A DNA stretch of 64,000 bases from Orthonyx spaldingii. Lineage: Eukaryota; Chordata; Aves; Passeriformes; Orthonychidae. This document shows, in pieces, positions 13,809 to 27,065 of the stretch. The DNA lies in the NCBI GenBank assembly GCA_013397795.1, contig VZTJ01000620.1, forward strand, positions 186,001 through 250,000, written 5' to 3'. Each line of letters begins with the position of its first letter. The first letter of the stretch is position 1. The position numbers were made by a program, and so were the translations under genes. The notes below the pieces were generated by a model, which was given only the letters and a program-made list of their open reading frames with translations, did not search any database and was not told the origin of the DNA.

Positions 13809-16800
13809 TGACATCCATATTTTTGAAAAAAAGGGAAAAATCCCAGATTATCACAGTTCATGGCACTAGCCAGTACCACCAGGCAATTTCCACTGGTGAG
13901 ATGAAGAATACTAAGCTCTAGCCAGAGATGAAAACCAACCCAGTGCACCCTCCCTTTAAGCAATGTGTTCACAGGCTTCCAAAGGAAGGATGCCTTTAGT
14001 GGTACTTCCATCTGCTCACTGGGATTTGCTGGTATTGAGTTGTCTGGGACCTTTGCAGGCTCTGCAAATAGAGTCAGTCCTGGTACAAGCTCAATCTCTT
14101 CATTTTGCCCAGTAGATTTAGTTTCATCTCTCATATTCACCTGTTTAGATGTAGTTTCTAAGAAACTCAAATAGATTTGACCCATTCTTTCAATTTTTGC
14201 TGTTCTCTACCTGAAAACAATCTACTAAACTTAAGTCCTAGATGCACACAGAGAGCTGTCATTAGACCATAGGTATCGTTATTCAATACAGTATTGACCA
14301 CTGTATTCAGAAATTCAGCATTCAGGCAGCTATAGAGAACAGCTCCAAACCCATTACACACAGAGCTGTGGCGAGGAAATCTCCCAAACACTAAAACACT
14401 CAGGATTTTTAACTCACTGGCGTCTGCAACTCTGTTTTCTAATTGGCTGTTTTTGTAAGTGTGCCTAAGTTTTCTTGCCTGATAGTCAAGAAAGAAAAAA
14501 AAATCCCCAAACCTACTGGTGAGAACTTCTGCAGCATTTTGGGACAAGACAGGCTGCTGTAAAAGGGAGACCCGTTTTTCTGAGGGGGGTAAATGCAGGA
14601 AGGACATTTTGGGTTTGATCATGAAATGGCTGCACACAGATCAGCCCCGGTGCCTTGCTGGGAGCTGGCACGAGGCCACCAGGTAGATGCAGCTCAGTCA
14701 CCAGAGAGCAGCTACATTCAAGCCACCCAGTGCCACATTTTGGCTGAGAGGCAGCTCTTACCTGGGGATAAATGGTAATTACTCCCAGTGAAATGTGCCT
14801 GGCTCAGCAGCAAGATGTATTTGCAACTGGCTTGCAAACTGTTAGGGACTGTGTGTTTTCTTTGGGTGCGGTGATGCCTCAAGATGCTCGTTCAAGGCCA
14901 GGAAAACTTCATGGTTATAGTCAGAAATACATTTGTGCTAAAAGGACATGTTGATAAGATAGGTGATTGACTGACAGGCTGATGTCAGGAGACTCATTCC
15001 TGAGATCAGAACCAGGTTTGGATCAACAGATAGACCTTTATTTCCCTAAACAATCTGTATTTCCTAAATCATCCTTGGTTTGGTCTCTCTTACTCCTCCA
15101 AACCATGCTGAAAACATGTTTTTAATCCATTTATGTAATTGCCTTTGTGTGCAGCGCTGCCATTCTCTGTGCTCGCACAATCACTACACCAGTGTGACCA
15201 ACAAAAGAACAAAAATCATTTTATTTGGTGCTCTGTCCTCTGAGAATGAGCCCAAGTTTGGTTTCGTTCAGCTGTGATGCACTTGAACCCCTGTCCCCAA
15301 GGAGAATGTTACAGCACTAAATACCAGCTATCTACTGTCAAAAGGGATGTTTAAAATTTCAGTTTTGTTTTATTTTTAATGATCCATTTGTCTTTTCAGA
15401 CTCGTGAGCAGGCAGTGAGATTGCTGTGATTTGCAGCCACAGGCTGCCCGTTTCCTCCTCTGCTTCCATGGAAACACATGTTGGATGAGGCAGAACCAGG
15501 CATAGATTTAAAGTACATGATTTCCAAACTATTTGCTTTTCCTTGCAAGGAGCCCTTTACCTCCCATTTTTACAAAACTCTGTGCAAGGAGAAAATCCCT
15601 TTAGGGAGAGGCAACTTTTTGAGGTGTCTGACTGGTGTTGATGCAGAGGTTTGGGTTAGGTCCCTGAGCAAGTGAACATGCTGCTCAGAGGTGAAATGCA
15701 TGAGACAAGGCAGGGGCAGTGGGTTTTGGAGCTGGTGTCACTCTGGCTCTGGCATTTGGGATCAGAAGAGTTCGGCTTTTATGTAAACCCTTTGCTTTAC
15801 TTTCATCTCCTCCCTGGAGAGGTGAAGATTGCACCTTCCTTGGCACTTCAGGACCCCAAAGATACCAAATTTGCACATGTAAAGCTCCATGTGTTCTCTG
15901 GGCAGCCACTCTCCTCCCTAGTAAAAACCAGATTATTTGCAGTTTGATGGTAAAATGAGGGAGGGCTGGGGAAAGGGCAGCAGCTCACACAGAGCTGCAT
16001 GTCATAGCTCAGTACAACTACCTGGTGTGTTTCATAGGGGAATTGATTCAGAAAGAAAGAAATTGTAGGAGAAAACAGACTTAAAGTGACAGCCACCAAC
16101 TCTTTCTGCACCTCCCATGCAGAACTCTCTTATTAGAAGGGCTCTCACCCTGCAGGGACACCAGCTTGCTCTGCCACCCAGTGCCAAGCTGGAAACCCAC
16201 TGCCATGGGAGCCTGATCCTCGAGGGGCCAGGTCCTGCTGTGGTGCCTGAGTTTGCAGGATCTGAGCCTCACCCCTGGCAGATGCACACCTGGCATCTTC
16301 TCGCTGACTCCTGTTTGTCAGTAGGAGGGGAAAAAAACCCTCTTAGATGTGCTGACTCTAATGAGGCGCTGAGGGAAACGAGTTACTGGGTGCTAGGTTT
16401 GCAGGACGCCTTTCCTGCATGGAAAAGAAGCGTATTTTATCTTCCATCGCTTGCAAAGCATTCATATTTTGAAGGCTGTTCGTGTCTGTGGCAGCCTAAG
16501 CACAAAGCAGGGCAGAAACCTTTTCTTCCCAGAACAAACCCCAGGCTGCGCCCTTTCAGCTGCAGGAAACGATGGAAGCCTCATCACAAAGCCCCGTCTC
16601 AGGCATCAGGAAGTAAATGTCATTCCACACTGCCTGATGATTCCACAAGATTCACACTAATCAGAGCCCTTCATTAATTATTTAGCTTCAGGGAAATGTG
16701 CCAAAGGGTTCTGACACTTTGGATGTACAAAGTAATTGCCACATTTACTTCTCCCCTAATAGGGAGGCCAAAATAAATTGTACTGGGCTGAGTGGTTGTG

Positions 16801-19800
16801 TGTGTGTGGGCGAGGGCAGGACCTTCCTGCCCTTGCATGTGATTCCATCCACACCCCAGAGGCCACAGAGCTTCCCCATGTCTCAAAGGGCTCAGGGTTG
16901 TCCCCCTGTGTGACTGCGTGGGCTGGACCTGTCACCACGCTCAGCCAGGGCCATCTCCATCCGCCCCTCCATGCAGTCTGTCCCTCTGCATCACATCTCC
17001 ATGTGCCTCCTGCCCACTCCGGAGCTACCCTGGCTCCTCCAGCCAACAAAGGGGCTGCTGGTGGGTTTGCTCCCAGCTGCCAGAGCAGGACTGGACCCTG
17101 TTTTGGCAGCAGTGCAGAGCCACATCCTGCACGGAGGGCTCCGCTCCCTCCCGGCTGCTGAACGCGTGGTGACAAACCAGCAGCTCCCCCTGCTCCAGAA
17201 TAAGTAGGTCTCTACTGCAGGTCTGCAACCTGAGAAAAGCAAACAAATGCACAGCAGCGTGGCTATATTTATCTGAAATTTAGAAGCTGTGGTTTACAGG
17301 GAGCTTTGATCACTTTAAATGTCAGGCAGTCTGGGAGAAGAATGAGGGGGGGGAAAAAGCGCAGTTAAAAAGAAAGTGTTTTGGAAAAGGTAAGAGCTGC
17401 TGCTGCTTCCAAAATGAAGGCCTTGTCTTCTGGCCCCCAGTGCTAATCTTAAGGGCTGGTGTCTCTCAGCTTCAAGCTGGGGGTACTCAGAGGCTGAGGT
17501 TTCCAAAGCCCAGCCCACAGGTGCTGAGGACCAACAGGACTCAGTCCTGCCCAAAATTCAGCAAGAACTGACCACATCTACTGCACCTGTGAAAGAGGAG
17601 GTTCATCCAAAACAAAATACAGCAATTGAGTTTGGGGTTTCCGGTTTTTTTTGGTTTGCAAACACCAATAAAAATTGTGGTTTTCTTGAATTTATAATAA
17701 TTTGAAATTAATGTCATGCTATTATGGTTTATCTCTGATTCATCTGCAAGACATTAATTTTAAGTACCTGGCATTTGAAATTCAAGAACCTCACAGGGAA
17801 CACAAGGGATATGGTGCTTTGGATCCCTGGGTGGATTTATTAAGAATGAACTAACTGATATAATACAAAGGTGTTTCATGGTACCTGTCTCAGGGAGTTT
17901 CATCAGAGCCCCATGTACTTAAATGTTTGCAAAGAGGGAAACACTTAAGGAAAGCAGTTCTGAAATCCCAGCAGACCTTTTGCAATGCTTGCCCAGACCT
18001 ATTTTGCCGTTCTCTTTGGAAATCCCACATTTCTGCAAAAGCCAAACCTGTTGCAAGGGAATTCACTATTCATGCAGAAAATGTAATATGCTATCCTTCC
18101 ACCTCACCTCGCTCGTGTGCAGTGCTCTGGGATAACAGCTATTTCTGGATCTCTGCAAATCGACACAGTTACTCTGAAATTCCTGATACCCAGGTGCTAT
18201 TATTGCAGCAGAGTGGTTATATGTGCTGTCAATAAGGAAGACACCTTCCCTTGTTCAATTTTGTCCAGTGGACTTTCAAGCTACTTATTAATTGATAAAT
18301 AATGGAAAAATAATTCTATTTTGCATATAGATATTCAGATTCACCCTATACCTTCTATTTTACTCACTCTCATCCCAGAGTATAGAGGTATCAGTCCTTT
18401 TGCAGAAGCAGTCAGGAAAATGTGGCTTATGGTGCTTAACAACATCATCAGGGAAATCTGAATTCCTCAGGCTTTTTAGTTTGGTTTTCTAAATGTGAAA
18501 TAGTTTTGCTGATCTATCGTTAATCCTTTGGCCTCGAGAATAGGAAATTAAATTGTTTTTTCTCAGATACTTGATGTCAGCATCCAAATCAGGACTTTCT
18601 GATTGTGTGCAGAGGGAACGAGGTTATACGATATTCAAGTGCTCAGAGATAGGATCTGTTCTTCAGAGAGAAACCCATTTCCACAAATTCAGTGGGTTCA
18701 ACTTGGTTCTGCATTTTTTTTCCCCTCATTTTCCTCATTTTGCATCTGTTTGCATGAGATAACTAGTTTTAGGGATGACTGATCTTAAGTTCCTAATGAG
18801 CTGGCTCCAGGGTGTGGATTTTCTTGGCATATTCTCCTGATTGGATGCTGGAAGCTTGCTTGACCTTGTTTATGGTATCTTCCATAAGATGCATACATAT
18901 GATCTGTCCTGTCCTCTTCCCTCTGCCCCATGTGAGAGGATGTGCCGGGGCAGGGCCAGCCCCCCACTACTCAAACCATCTCTGCTTTTCTGTGTTGCTT
19001 TACTTCCAACCTATGTCCTGAAATGCCACACAAACACATTCTCCCTGTTCGTTTCCTCAGCAAGCACAACTCTGACCACTTTTCAGCCAACACTTCTGGC
19101 ACATCATTTCCTGATCTATTTCTTCTAATTGCCCTAGAGGCCCATAATAACATTTAAAACTCAGAGTGCTGCTTCGCTGTCCAAACCATTTCTCCAGCCA
19201 GTGCCCCCACAGACTCTCAACAGAGCCCTGCCCAGTTCTCTCTTTGCTTTCCCCTTCTCACAGCCTTGCACTGGCACTTCTGCCCTGCACACCAGTATTT
19301 TATGTCCTTCATTGCTCTTTTTGGGTTATTTTCCCCCACTTTGTGCCATGCAGCACCGTTGGCATCGCTGCAATAAGCAGCCACACTCTGCCTCCTCCAT
19401 CACCTTTGCAAGCACTGCAGGCTGGGTTTGCTCAGGACAGGAGCAGCTGCTTCTTAACCTCCTCCTGTCCGACCTGACCTCCATTTCTCTGCAATCTCAG
19501 CCAGGATTTCCCCATATTAACAGCCGGCTTCCCAGTCTGAGTACGATTGGAGCTGTTCCTTTGCAGAGAGCATCTTGGTCCCCAGGTGTCTCTCATCCGC
19601 GGAGCAGGCGGTATGGCTGTTGAGTCCAGCCCTGTGTCGGTGATCTGTTGCTGTTTTCCAGGGAAAGCAGGGGTTGCCATGACGATTGTGTGCCGGCCGA
19701 GCCGGTGCATGGCCGCGGTATCCACGCACCTCCACCACTAATGCGTTTTATCCTCCCTGCAGGGCGGGGTGGGGGATGCAAAATGCCCATGGTGAAATGC

Positions 19801-20551
19801 TTGAAGCAGCTCTCCAGCATGGTGAGAAGCTCAGGCCCTCCTGGACAGGACCCTTCCCCAAAGAAAATTATTTTTTGGGAGCATCTGGAGCTGGGGAAAA
19901 GGCTTGATCTACATTAAGTCATTCTGCACCCTCTCCTCTGGCCTGGTTTGGGCTGGCAGCAGGAGTGTCAGGTACAGTGGAGCCAGCAGAAATGCTGCAA
20001 ACCACAGCTCATTCTCAAGCACCCCTGGCTGCTTATGAGCATCCCAGCCTGAATTAAGGGCTTGTGACACTGCTGCAATTGTAGCCCCAGTCTCCTGAGC
20101 CTCTGCCTGCAGGCTGTTGGTTTAATTTGCAGTCACATTTGCAAAATTTGTAGTTGCGTTTTGCACTTGGACAGAGCATCCCAGCCTCTGAATCAGCACC
20201 TGGAGCTTCAAAGCTTGGGTCTGATCCCAGCAGAGCAGGAGCAAAGGGTGGCCCTGCAAGCTGGAAGCAAGGCTTTGGCATTTCTGTGGGAACATCTTTC
20301 CTGGGGGTGCACCAGAGCTGCCTGAGCTCAGGACCTGGATGTGCAGAGGAGCAAAGGGCAGGGCAGGACCTGTCTGGTGCTGCTGTGTGGCAGAACCACC
20401 TCCTTGGCTTCCAGCACAGGACCTTTCCCAGGCAGGGACAGGGTCCCTGGTGGCACTGCCTTGTGGCACTGCCATGTGGCGCAGCCCAGGCCTCGTTTCC
20501 CCAGCTGAGGCACTGGACACCAGACTTTGCTTCAAGAATTTGCTAAAAATG

Positions 20552-20570
20552 CATCATCATCATCATCATC
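20552..20570 (+). repeat. Short (CAT)n microsatellite
   Basis: Six consecutive CAT/ATC trinucleotides. No coding context is supported. Confidence 0.8.
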
Positions 20571-20849
20571 TCTTTGGGGCATGCTTGGCTGAAGAGGAGA
20601 GTCCTCTGTGCCCCTTACACAGCACCAGGCAGGATTTCATCATTTCCAGGAGCAGTGCAGTCCAAATTCATCTTTATGATCTTGCTTGGTCTCCCCGGTC
20701 CAAGAATGGCAGCCAGTAACACCAGCCTTGCAAGTTTTGTTGCAAAAATGAGTGAGGCTCCTTTGTTAGAGCCGCAGATGTTGTGCTGGGTGCTGCAGAA
20801 ACAAAGCTCAAAAAGCAGACGATGCCCCAAATTTAAATAGACCAAGCAG

Positions 20850-20975
20850 ACCCGGAGACCTCAGGGAGATGATTCCCAAGGTCACGTAGGAAGCCTGTGG
20901 CAGACGTGGGGACTGAACAGAGATCTGCTGAGGCACAGCCATGCTCAGAGATCTCAGGACTGTCTTCTCTTTTGT
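20850..20975 (+). repeat. MIR-like ancient SINE remnant
   Basis: CCCAAGGTCACGTAGGAAGC, then CTGTGGCAGACGTGGGGACT, then GAACAGAGATCT...CTGAGGCACAG resembles the MIR/CORE-SINE family shared by amniotes (typical CCCAAGGTCAC and GAAC...AGATCTCCTGAGTC words). It is highly diverged, so the family label is tentative. Confidence 0.5.
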
Positions 20976-21807
20976 CTTCCAGCACATTAAGAAGATCAGT
21001 TAATGAAATGGAATTAATAATGCCAGCTGCAGCACCAGCAATGCTGTAAGAGAGAAAAACTTCACAGCACAGGCTTAAAAACAGAAGGCTTGAAAATGGG
21101 AATAAGCTGCAAGCACTTCCCTTTGTAATGGGGGAGTGCAGGAGGTCAGACAGTGTTTTAGGATCTCTTCAGCTTTACTGATGAAATCTTAAAGGAGGAA
21201 TGAAGATGTAGCAGCTACCTCCCCCAGAGGAGAGAAACTCATGGTTTTAAGGTTCCCAGCAACTGAAAAAAGTAGTCCCACTGGAAAGAATCAAAAGACT
21301 TTTCTAGGTCAATGGCAGGAATAGAGCCTTTATTTCTATGAACCTCACAGTTCAAAAATAACATTAAAGAACCAAGAGAAATTATCCACTTCTGAAGAAC
21401 CAGGTGTAAATCAAACCTGATTGTTATGTGTTAGTTGTGCTGCTGCCTGCAGTAATCAGGGAGCTCAAACGGCACCACAGGAGTCCCAGCCACCTCTGGG
21501 ATGGCTGCTGAAGAAGCTCTGTGCCGTGTTCTCTGAGGCACATCAGAGGCTCAAAACCCAAAATTGTTTCTTAACAATAATGTTGAATCTAAGGAGTTCC
21601 CCCCAAAGGGCTCATTTGCCAGGATTCCAGGAAAAGCCACCTTGTTCCCCGGCAAGGAAGCAAGCACAAAGCTTGTCTCACCTGGGTCTTTCACCCACTC
21701 ATTTGGCTTGTTGCTGGAAATCTTGTGATAATAAGGTCTTATTATACAGTTATAGATGGTTATTAGACAGTTATGTCTGGTAACTTTACAGACCTCTTAG
21801 ACAGTTG

Positions 21808-22174
21808 GGACTCTTGAACCTGGAGAAGAGAAGGGGGGACCTCAGAGCACCTTCTTGTGCCTAAACGGGGCTGACAAAGAGTTGGAGAGGGACTTTGGAC
21901 AAGGGCATGGAGTGACAGGAGAAGGGGAAATGGCTTCATCTGACAGAAGGCAGGTTTGGATTAGATGTTAAGAAGAATATCTTTGCTGTGAGGGTGTTGA
22001 GGCCCTGGCACAGATTGCCCAGGGAAAGCTGTGGCTGCCCCATCTCTGAGTGGTCAAGGTCAGTCTGGGTGGGGCTTGGAGCAACCTGAAACAGTGGAAG
22101 GTGTCCCTGCCCATGGCAGGGGTTTGGAACTAGATGGTCTTTAAGGTTCTTCCAATTTACACTTCTATGATTAG
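21808..22174 (+). repeat. CR1 LINE 3' fragment, sense
   Basis: A sense-oriented copy runs from CTTGAACCTGGAGAAGAG through GATGTTAAGAAGAATATC, GCCCAGGGAAAGCTGTGGCT and GGTGTCCCTGCCCATGGCAG to TTCTATGATTAG. At about 365 nt it is one of the longest CR1 pieces here. Confidence 0.93.
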
Positions 22175-23587
22175 ATATATCCATATATAACTATATATAG
22201 ATATTACATCTATAATCTCAGCCTTTGAGCAAAGATGGGTATGAAGAACAGTTCTGCTGAGCAGAAAGTGAAACAGAGGCAGCAGAACAGAAGCTTAGCA
22301 CATCTCAAAATCACACTTCTTGTCCTTGTGAACAACCCAAATATTTTGACAGATGATTAAAAAAAAAACCTTATAAATCCAGGCATTTCAAGACTTAAAA
22401 AGAAATCGCAGGGAAGCTGGAATATTCTGTGACATGCCAGGACATGGGGCTTCTTTTTTTGTGATTATTCAGCTTCAGACTTTAATTGTGCCAGTTTAAG
22501 ACCATATTGTCTTTTTTACCAACTTATTGATTCCTTTTGTGGTCTGAAGACCTGAGAAAAAAGGTAATTCATCACTGCATTGGATTTTCTAAGAGAAAGT
22601 AGCAAAGTCCTGGGGCAAAAGACAGCAAGGACGGAGCTGTCTATGTGCTTCCTGCACCGTGAGAAGTGATGGACCTGAAATAGCCATCAGCATCTCCCAG
22701 CTCATGGCCTTGCCATTTGAGCTGCCTCTGAGCAACTCTGCAGACCAGAAAATGTGCAAGAATGAGCACAAGACAGCGAAAAGGATGAGAGCAGAGCCAG
22801 GATTTGGCCCATCCTTCTGCTATTGACAGCCTCCTCACGAAAATGTAATTGCTGGCTGCCCTTGCTTGGAGTACTCAGGCAAAAATTCCCCGTTGCTCTT
22901 TAGAGCTTCGAGACATATTAATGCAACTTTTAAAATAGCATCCTCTCTGTTTTTGCTGCTAAAGCTGAGAACAAATTAGCTTAGGAAAAAACCCCCAATG
23001 ATCTCCCTTAATGCTATTGTTCTCCTAAAGTGCTAAGTGTCAGGATCTTTCAGCACCACGTTGCAGCTCTGGCGCTGCCCTCAATGTGTCCCACGGAGCC
23101 TTGACGCGGAGTGATGCAGGAAAACACAGTCAGCCCAAAGTGCCTTCAAAGTCACTGCACTGCGAGCAGAACCAGCAATGGTTTCGGCTCTCTCTTTGGA
23201 TTTTTAATCCTTAAATAGTCTTTGAAACCAGTGCTGACTTCCACCCCTGCCGTCCAGTGGGATTGTGAAGGGACAGCCCTGAAGTTTAGTTCCTGTGGTA
23301 GAACAGTGGGTGCTTCTGAGCTCTTATGGACTGTTCTGTCCATTCAAGTGTTTTTACATAAAAAGCTTTAAACGTTGCTAACTCTGACCTCATCAGTGGT
23401 GCATGGGTGGGTTGGGTCGCCGTGGAAGCGGGAGGACCTTTGGAGGGAGGCAAGGTAAGGCTGGAGCACCAGTCCTGCTGCAGGATTTCCTGTGTCCCTG
23501 CAAGGAGCACAACCCTGGTGGCCACATGCCATGGCAGGGTGTCCCTGTCCCCTGCAGAGCTACAGTCTGCACCTCATTTGGCCATCC

Positions 23588-23748
23588 AGATGTGGATGTC
23601 CCATGCCTGGAAGCGTTCAAGGCCAGATTGGTTGTGGCTTTGAGAAACCTTGTCTAGTGGATGGCATCCCTGCCCATGGACAAAGTGTTTGGAAATAGAT
23701 GACCTTTAAGGTCCCTTCCAGCCCAAATCATTCTATGATTCTGTGATC
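23588..23748 (+). repeat. CR1 LINE 3' fragment, sense
   Basis: Sense CR1 from TGGATGTCCCATGCCTGGAA through GGCATCCCTGCCCATGG to the intact terminus CATTCTATGATTCTGTGAT. Confidence 0.92.
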
Positions 23749-26464
23749 TCTGTTAGAGTTGGAGGGATGCAAAGAAACAAGGCAGACAGCAATACCCTAC
23801 TCGTGTTCACTTGGCCAGTGGCTTCCTGCAATGTTCCCATGGATAACTTTATTTTACTGAGTCCTTACCCACACATCCTGCATACAAAGGTCATTATCTC
23901 CAGCAGAGCTGCTTAACAGGCAAATATTGTGGCTGTGCCACCAACACTGAGCTTCGTGTGACCTCACTAACACATCTTAAGATCTGGAATAATTTCAGTA
24001 ACACCCACAGGAGGCTTCCAATGGACAGTGCTCTGAAGGGAAGCAAATTCCACGTACTGCTTTTCATCCTGCTTCCATTCATGATGACAGGAAAGCTTTC
24101 CTCCACCACTGAACTTTCCTGCAGCTGATGTCAAGATCTCTGTGCATGTCTCACCTTTCTAAGATCCAGACAGTGCAATGTTTATTTGGGCCTTCCAGCC
24201 TGGTCAGTAGAGGTTGAATTGGTGGTCCTGGTTTAGTTCTATGGCAAAGAAGCAGTTCTTAAACTCAGGATTGATGGCCAAGTGCTTAGTCCTATTTCTG
24301 GCTCACTACTTACTGGATGCATAATTTAAAATCTCATGGTGGAAATGTATGCTTTATCAATGGCCATTTTAGTCCTGGATCCACTCAGCACTGATGGAGA
24401 TTTTGTGCAAGTTTCTGTAGTCACACATAGAGTTGCTTCTGTCCCTCACCTGCCTCAGGTGCTGGGACAAGTGAGTGCACACTGGAAGCTCTTCTTAGCC
24501 CATGTGCATTTTCTAAGTGTGTTCATCTCACTGTTCCAGTTCAGTTCTGTTTCTGACACAAATGCAGTGTTCTTGTTACCGCTGGCAAAGCGATGGCTTC
24601 TGGTGCCTGTGGATTAAAATAGTGCTGGAAGTAGTGTGGGAGAGTCCAGTCACATGGGCCAGGTCTGAAGAGACACTTTTCCAAAGGGGAGTAAGAATTT
24701 AAACAGGAAGCCTGATGGTGTGGTTCGGTTTGATAGCCTGGAAGAGGAAATGGAGACATGAAGTCTGAGGCAAGAAAAATTCCTACCAAAATTGAAGGCA
24801 AGGAGAAATCATTAGTGGGATGTTGGATGTGCATGGACCACTGTTCTGGCCAAAGGGAGTTTGTCCTTTATACCTGGCTGAGAAATGTGGGTTACAGTGA
24901 GACCAAACAAAGATGTTTTGCCTTCTCATTGCTATGTTTCTGTTGGTACGTGTCCAAAAGCCATGAATTTCACCTATGCACTATGTTTGGGGTGTCTGTG
25001 GCTATTCCAGGGACAAGGATGTAAAAGTTTTATGTGAATTATGTCTTTATTTTATACACACTGCTTATAAATACTTCATCTTATGGCTTGGTGCTGGGAA
25101 CCTCATTGCAGAGCTGCAAAGAGTTTGCAGGGCAAAATGTATCAATAGGGATATTTTCTGCTCTTGCAAAGGGTCTAAACCTATCAGTCCATGCTTAGAA
25201 ATTATCCCTTGCCAACCCCTTTCTTCCTTTTTTCTTTTTTTTTAACAAAGCCAAGAAGAACACACAATCCAGATTTGTAACATTGTGGATGGTTTAATCT
25301 TACTACATGCAGCGATAGTTGAATCCAGTTCTGCCCCAATTAGTTAATGATTTCCCTGTTAAGGGAATGAAGACGCTGGGTTCAAGCCTAAGCAAGTGTT
25401 TTTGGGGATCTCAGGGACGGTTTAGAAACATGAACAATAGCTGTTGGCCTCTGTAATCCCAGCAGAGTTTCCTAGGTAAAGAGTGAGATAATACTATGGT
25501 GAATCTCCTTAAATTTTGGCTTTCTTCTATGAGATGAGTTACCTGGGGGAAGGATAAGTGACCTACTACTGCCAGTTGGAAAAGATATCTGTTAACTCAG
25601 GCATTAAAAACTGTTTGTTTTTCAGCCAAAAGAGCAGAGGGGTTCAAACTCTATTCCCAGTGCTGATGGGTGCATGACCCACTGTGTCTGTGCTGGTGTC
25701 TGTTTCCATATAAAATAGCAAAATGCAGTAAAACACAGCTAAAGTGAAATTATTTCATGAACTGTGATGATCTAAAGGTTTAAATCCAGCCTCAGAGCTG
25801 AGAGGTCCCCAGCTGGGGTCATTCTCCCCAAAATGGCTGGACATAGTTTGATATATTGTATCTCAGGTCACTCTTCAGTGAAATGGGGTGACTTTTTGGG
25901 GAGTTTCTTAATATTAATTGCCACCCCAAAACCTGAAACTGCAAACAGGTTGAGTGGCAAAGAATTTTCTTTCCCAGCATTTGCCAAGTATGACCATGGC
26001 TTAGTTATGATGTCTCTGTGAGGCTTTTCACAGCAGTTTATTGGTGGGGAAACTGAGGCAGAGGCTGTGTCCTGCTAGGGCAGGAGGGCTGGGGCCCAGG
26101 TCAAAATTCAGCTGTTAGTGGGCCTTTCATAAATTGTCCTGTGTTCCTGCACTCTTACACCTCAAATCCTGGTTCATGCAGCATTTTGGGCAGTGAGAGG
26201 AGGCAGGACTCATTCCCTGCACACCCAAACCTGGGTGCAACTGGGAGTCCTCAGCATCCTGGTGTGGCAGGGCTTGGTCTGGAGGGCCACACGGGTCACC
26301 CCATGCCTGCAGGGTTTGGAAAAAAATCCAACAAAATACGGGTTGCTCTGTAGGGGATGGATCCGGACCTTGTTTTTTTTCCTGCCTGCTCGCCGACCCC
26401 ACCCAGCCGGGCAGAGGAGAGGGAGGCATGAAAACCTGGAGGGGTTGTGTGAAATTTGGCCTTC

Positions 26465-26626
26465 ACAAAAGAAAAGGGAAAAAAAAAAAAAAAAGGAAAA
26501 AAAAAAAAAAAAAAAAAAAAAAAAACAAGATTCCATAACTTTCAANNNNNNNNNNNNNNNNNNNNNNNNNNNNNNNNNNNNNNNNNAAAAAAAAGGAAAA
26601 AGAAAAAGAAAAAAAGAAGAAAACAC
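26465..26626 (+). repeat. Homopurine A-rich tract interrupted by an assembly gap
   Basis: Runs of A with scattered G flank 41 Ns at 26546-26586. The sequence AGATTCCATAACTTTCAA ends the left flank at 26528-26545, and AGATTCCATCACTGTCAAG begins again at 26628, so the flanks look like two noisy copies of one locus. Base calls in this tract should not be trusted. Confidence 0.85.
26546..26586. other. Assembly gap (41 N)
   Basis: A run of N directly upstream of the RTN1-C promoter zone. True length unknown; the near-duplicate flanks suggest it may be zero or negative in reality. Confidence 0.98.
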
Positions 26627-26910
26627 CAGATTCCATCACTGTCAAGAAATTTCTGGAACACGAACAGTCACAACCGTGCAGACACTGCTCACCCCCCATC
26701 GCCCCCCCCCTCTACCCACACCCAATTTGTTTTTATTTCTTTGCCATCAGGTTGCCTTAACCATTTCAATGGCTTAGAGGAGGCTAAGCCGCCCGAGCGC
26801 AAGCTTTTGATTTGAAAAGGGACTGCATCCCCTTTTGAGAGGAGCCTGCTCCCTAGGGCAACCACATCACACTGCTGATTTGCTGCAGTGGAGACCGCAG
26901 CGCGTACAAT

Positions 26911-27012
26911 ATGCCCTCCCCCTCCGCCTGTGCTGCTTACAGCATCAGTCCGGAGCCGAGCGGGGAGACGGCGGCGGTACCCACCGACCCACCCATGCTC
27001 GGGAATGCCTGA
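26911..27012 (+). CDS. Upstream ORF in the RTN1-C 5' leader (33 codons plus stop)
   Basis: ATG at 26911 in the context CAATATGC, with A at -3, opens a 33-codon frame beginning MPSPSACAAYS and ending LGNA before TGA at 27010. It ends 53 nt before the RTN1-C ATG and is in a different frame, so it could reduce or condition translation of RTN1-C if the transcript starts upstream of it. A second, overlapping mini-ORF (MPDC, 27005-27019) lies just after. No protein family is recognised. Whether it is transcribed depends on the unknown transcription start. The peptide is rich in Pro, Ser and Ala, as expected for translated GC-rich leader, so it may have no function of its own. Confidence 0.4.
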   Translation: MPSPSACAAYSISPEPSGETAAVPTDPPMLGNA

Positions 27013-27065
27013 CTGCTAACGCAGTGCCTCCGACGAAAGGACCGGCAAGCCCTCAGCCCTCCGAG

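Larger units (their letters stand above)
1..26779. other. Non-coding upstream DNA, probably intron of long RTN1 isoforms
   Basis: No frame here resembles a protein I recognise. Open frames of 100-191 codons exist on both strands but have no family motifs, and their composition is that of random sequence. Repeats seen are CR1 fragments (3436, 5898, 13488, 21808, 23588), a MIR-like SINE remnant (20850) and a short CAT run. In mammals the RTN1-A/B exons lie far upstream of the RTN1-C promoter, so most of this is likely intronic for those isoforms, which is an inference. AT-rich blocks near 12480-13120 could be regulatory, but nothing proves it. Confidence 0.6.

Noticed and set aside
16117..16677. 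186-codon open frame, + strand
   Set aside because: No recognisable domain and no conserved pattern; typical long chance frame in GC-moderate intronic DNA.
20191..20210. TCAGCACCTGGAGCTTC as a REST site
   Set aside because: Only the left half-site word matches; the right half is absent.
26035..26105. GGGGAAACTGAGGCAGAGGC, MIR-like word
   Set aside because: Only about 20 matching bases; too short to call a SINE.
26193..26777. Long frames crossing the N gap on both strands (poly-Lys / poly-Phe)
   Set aside because: They consist of translated A-runs and Ns and are assembly artefacts.
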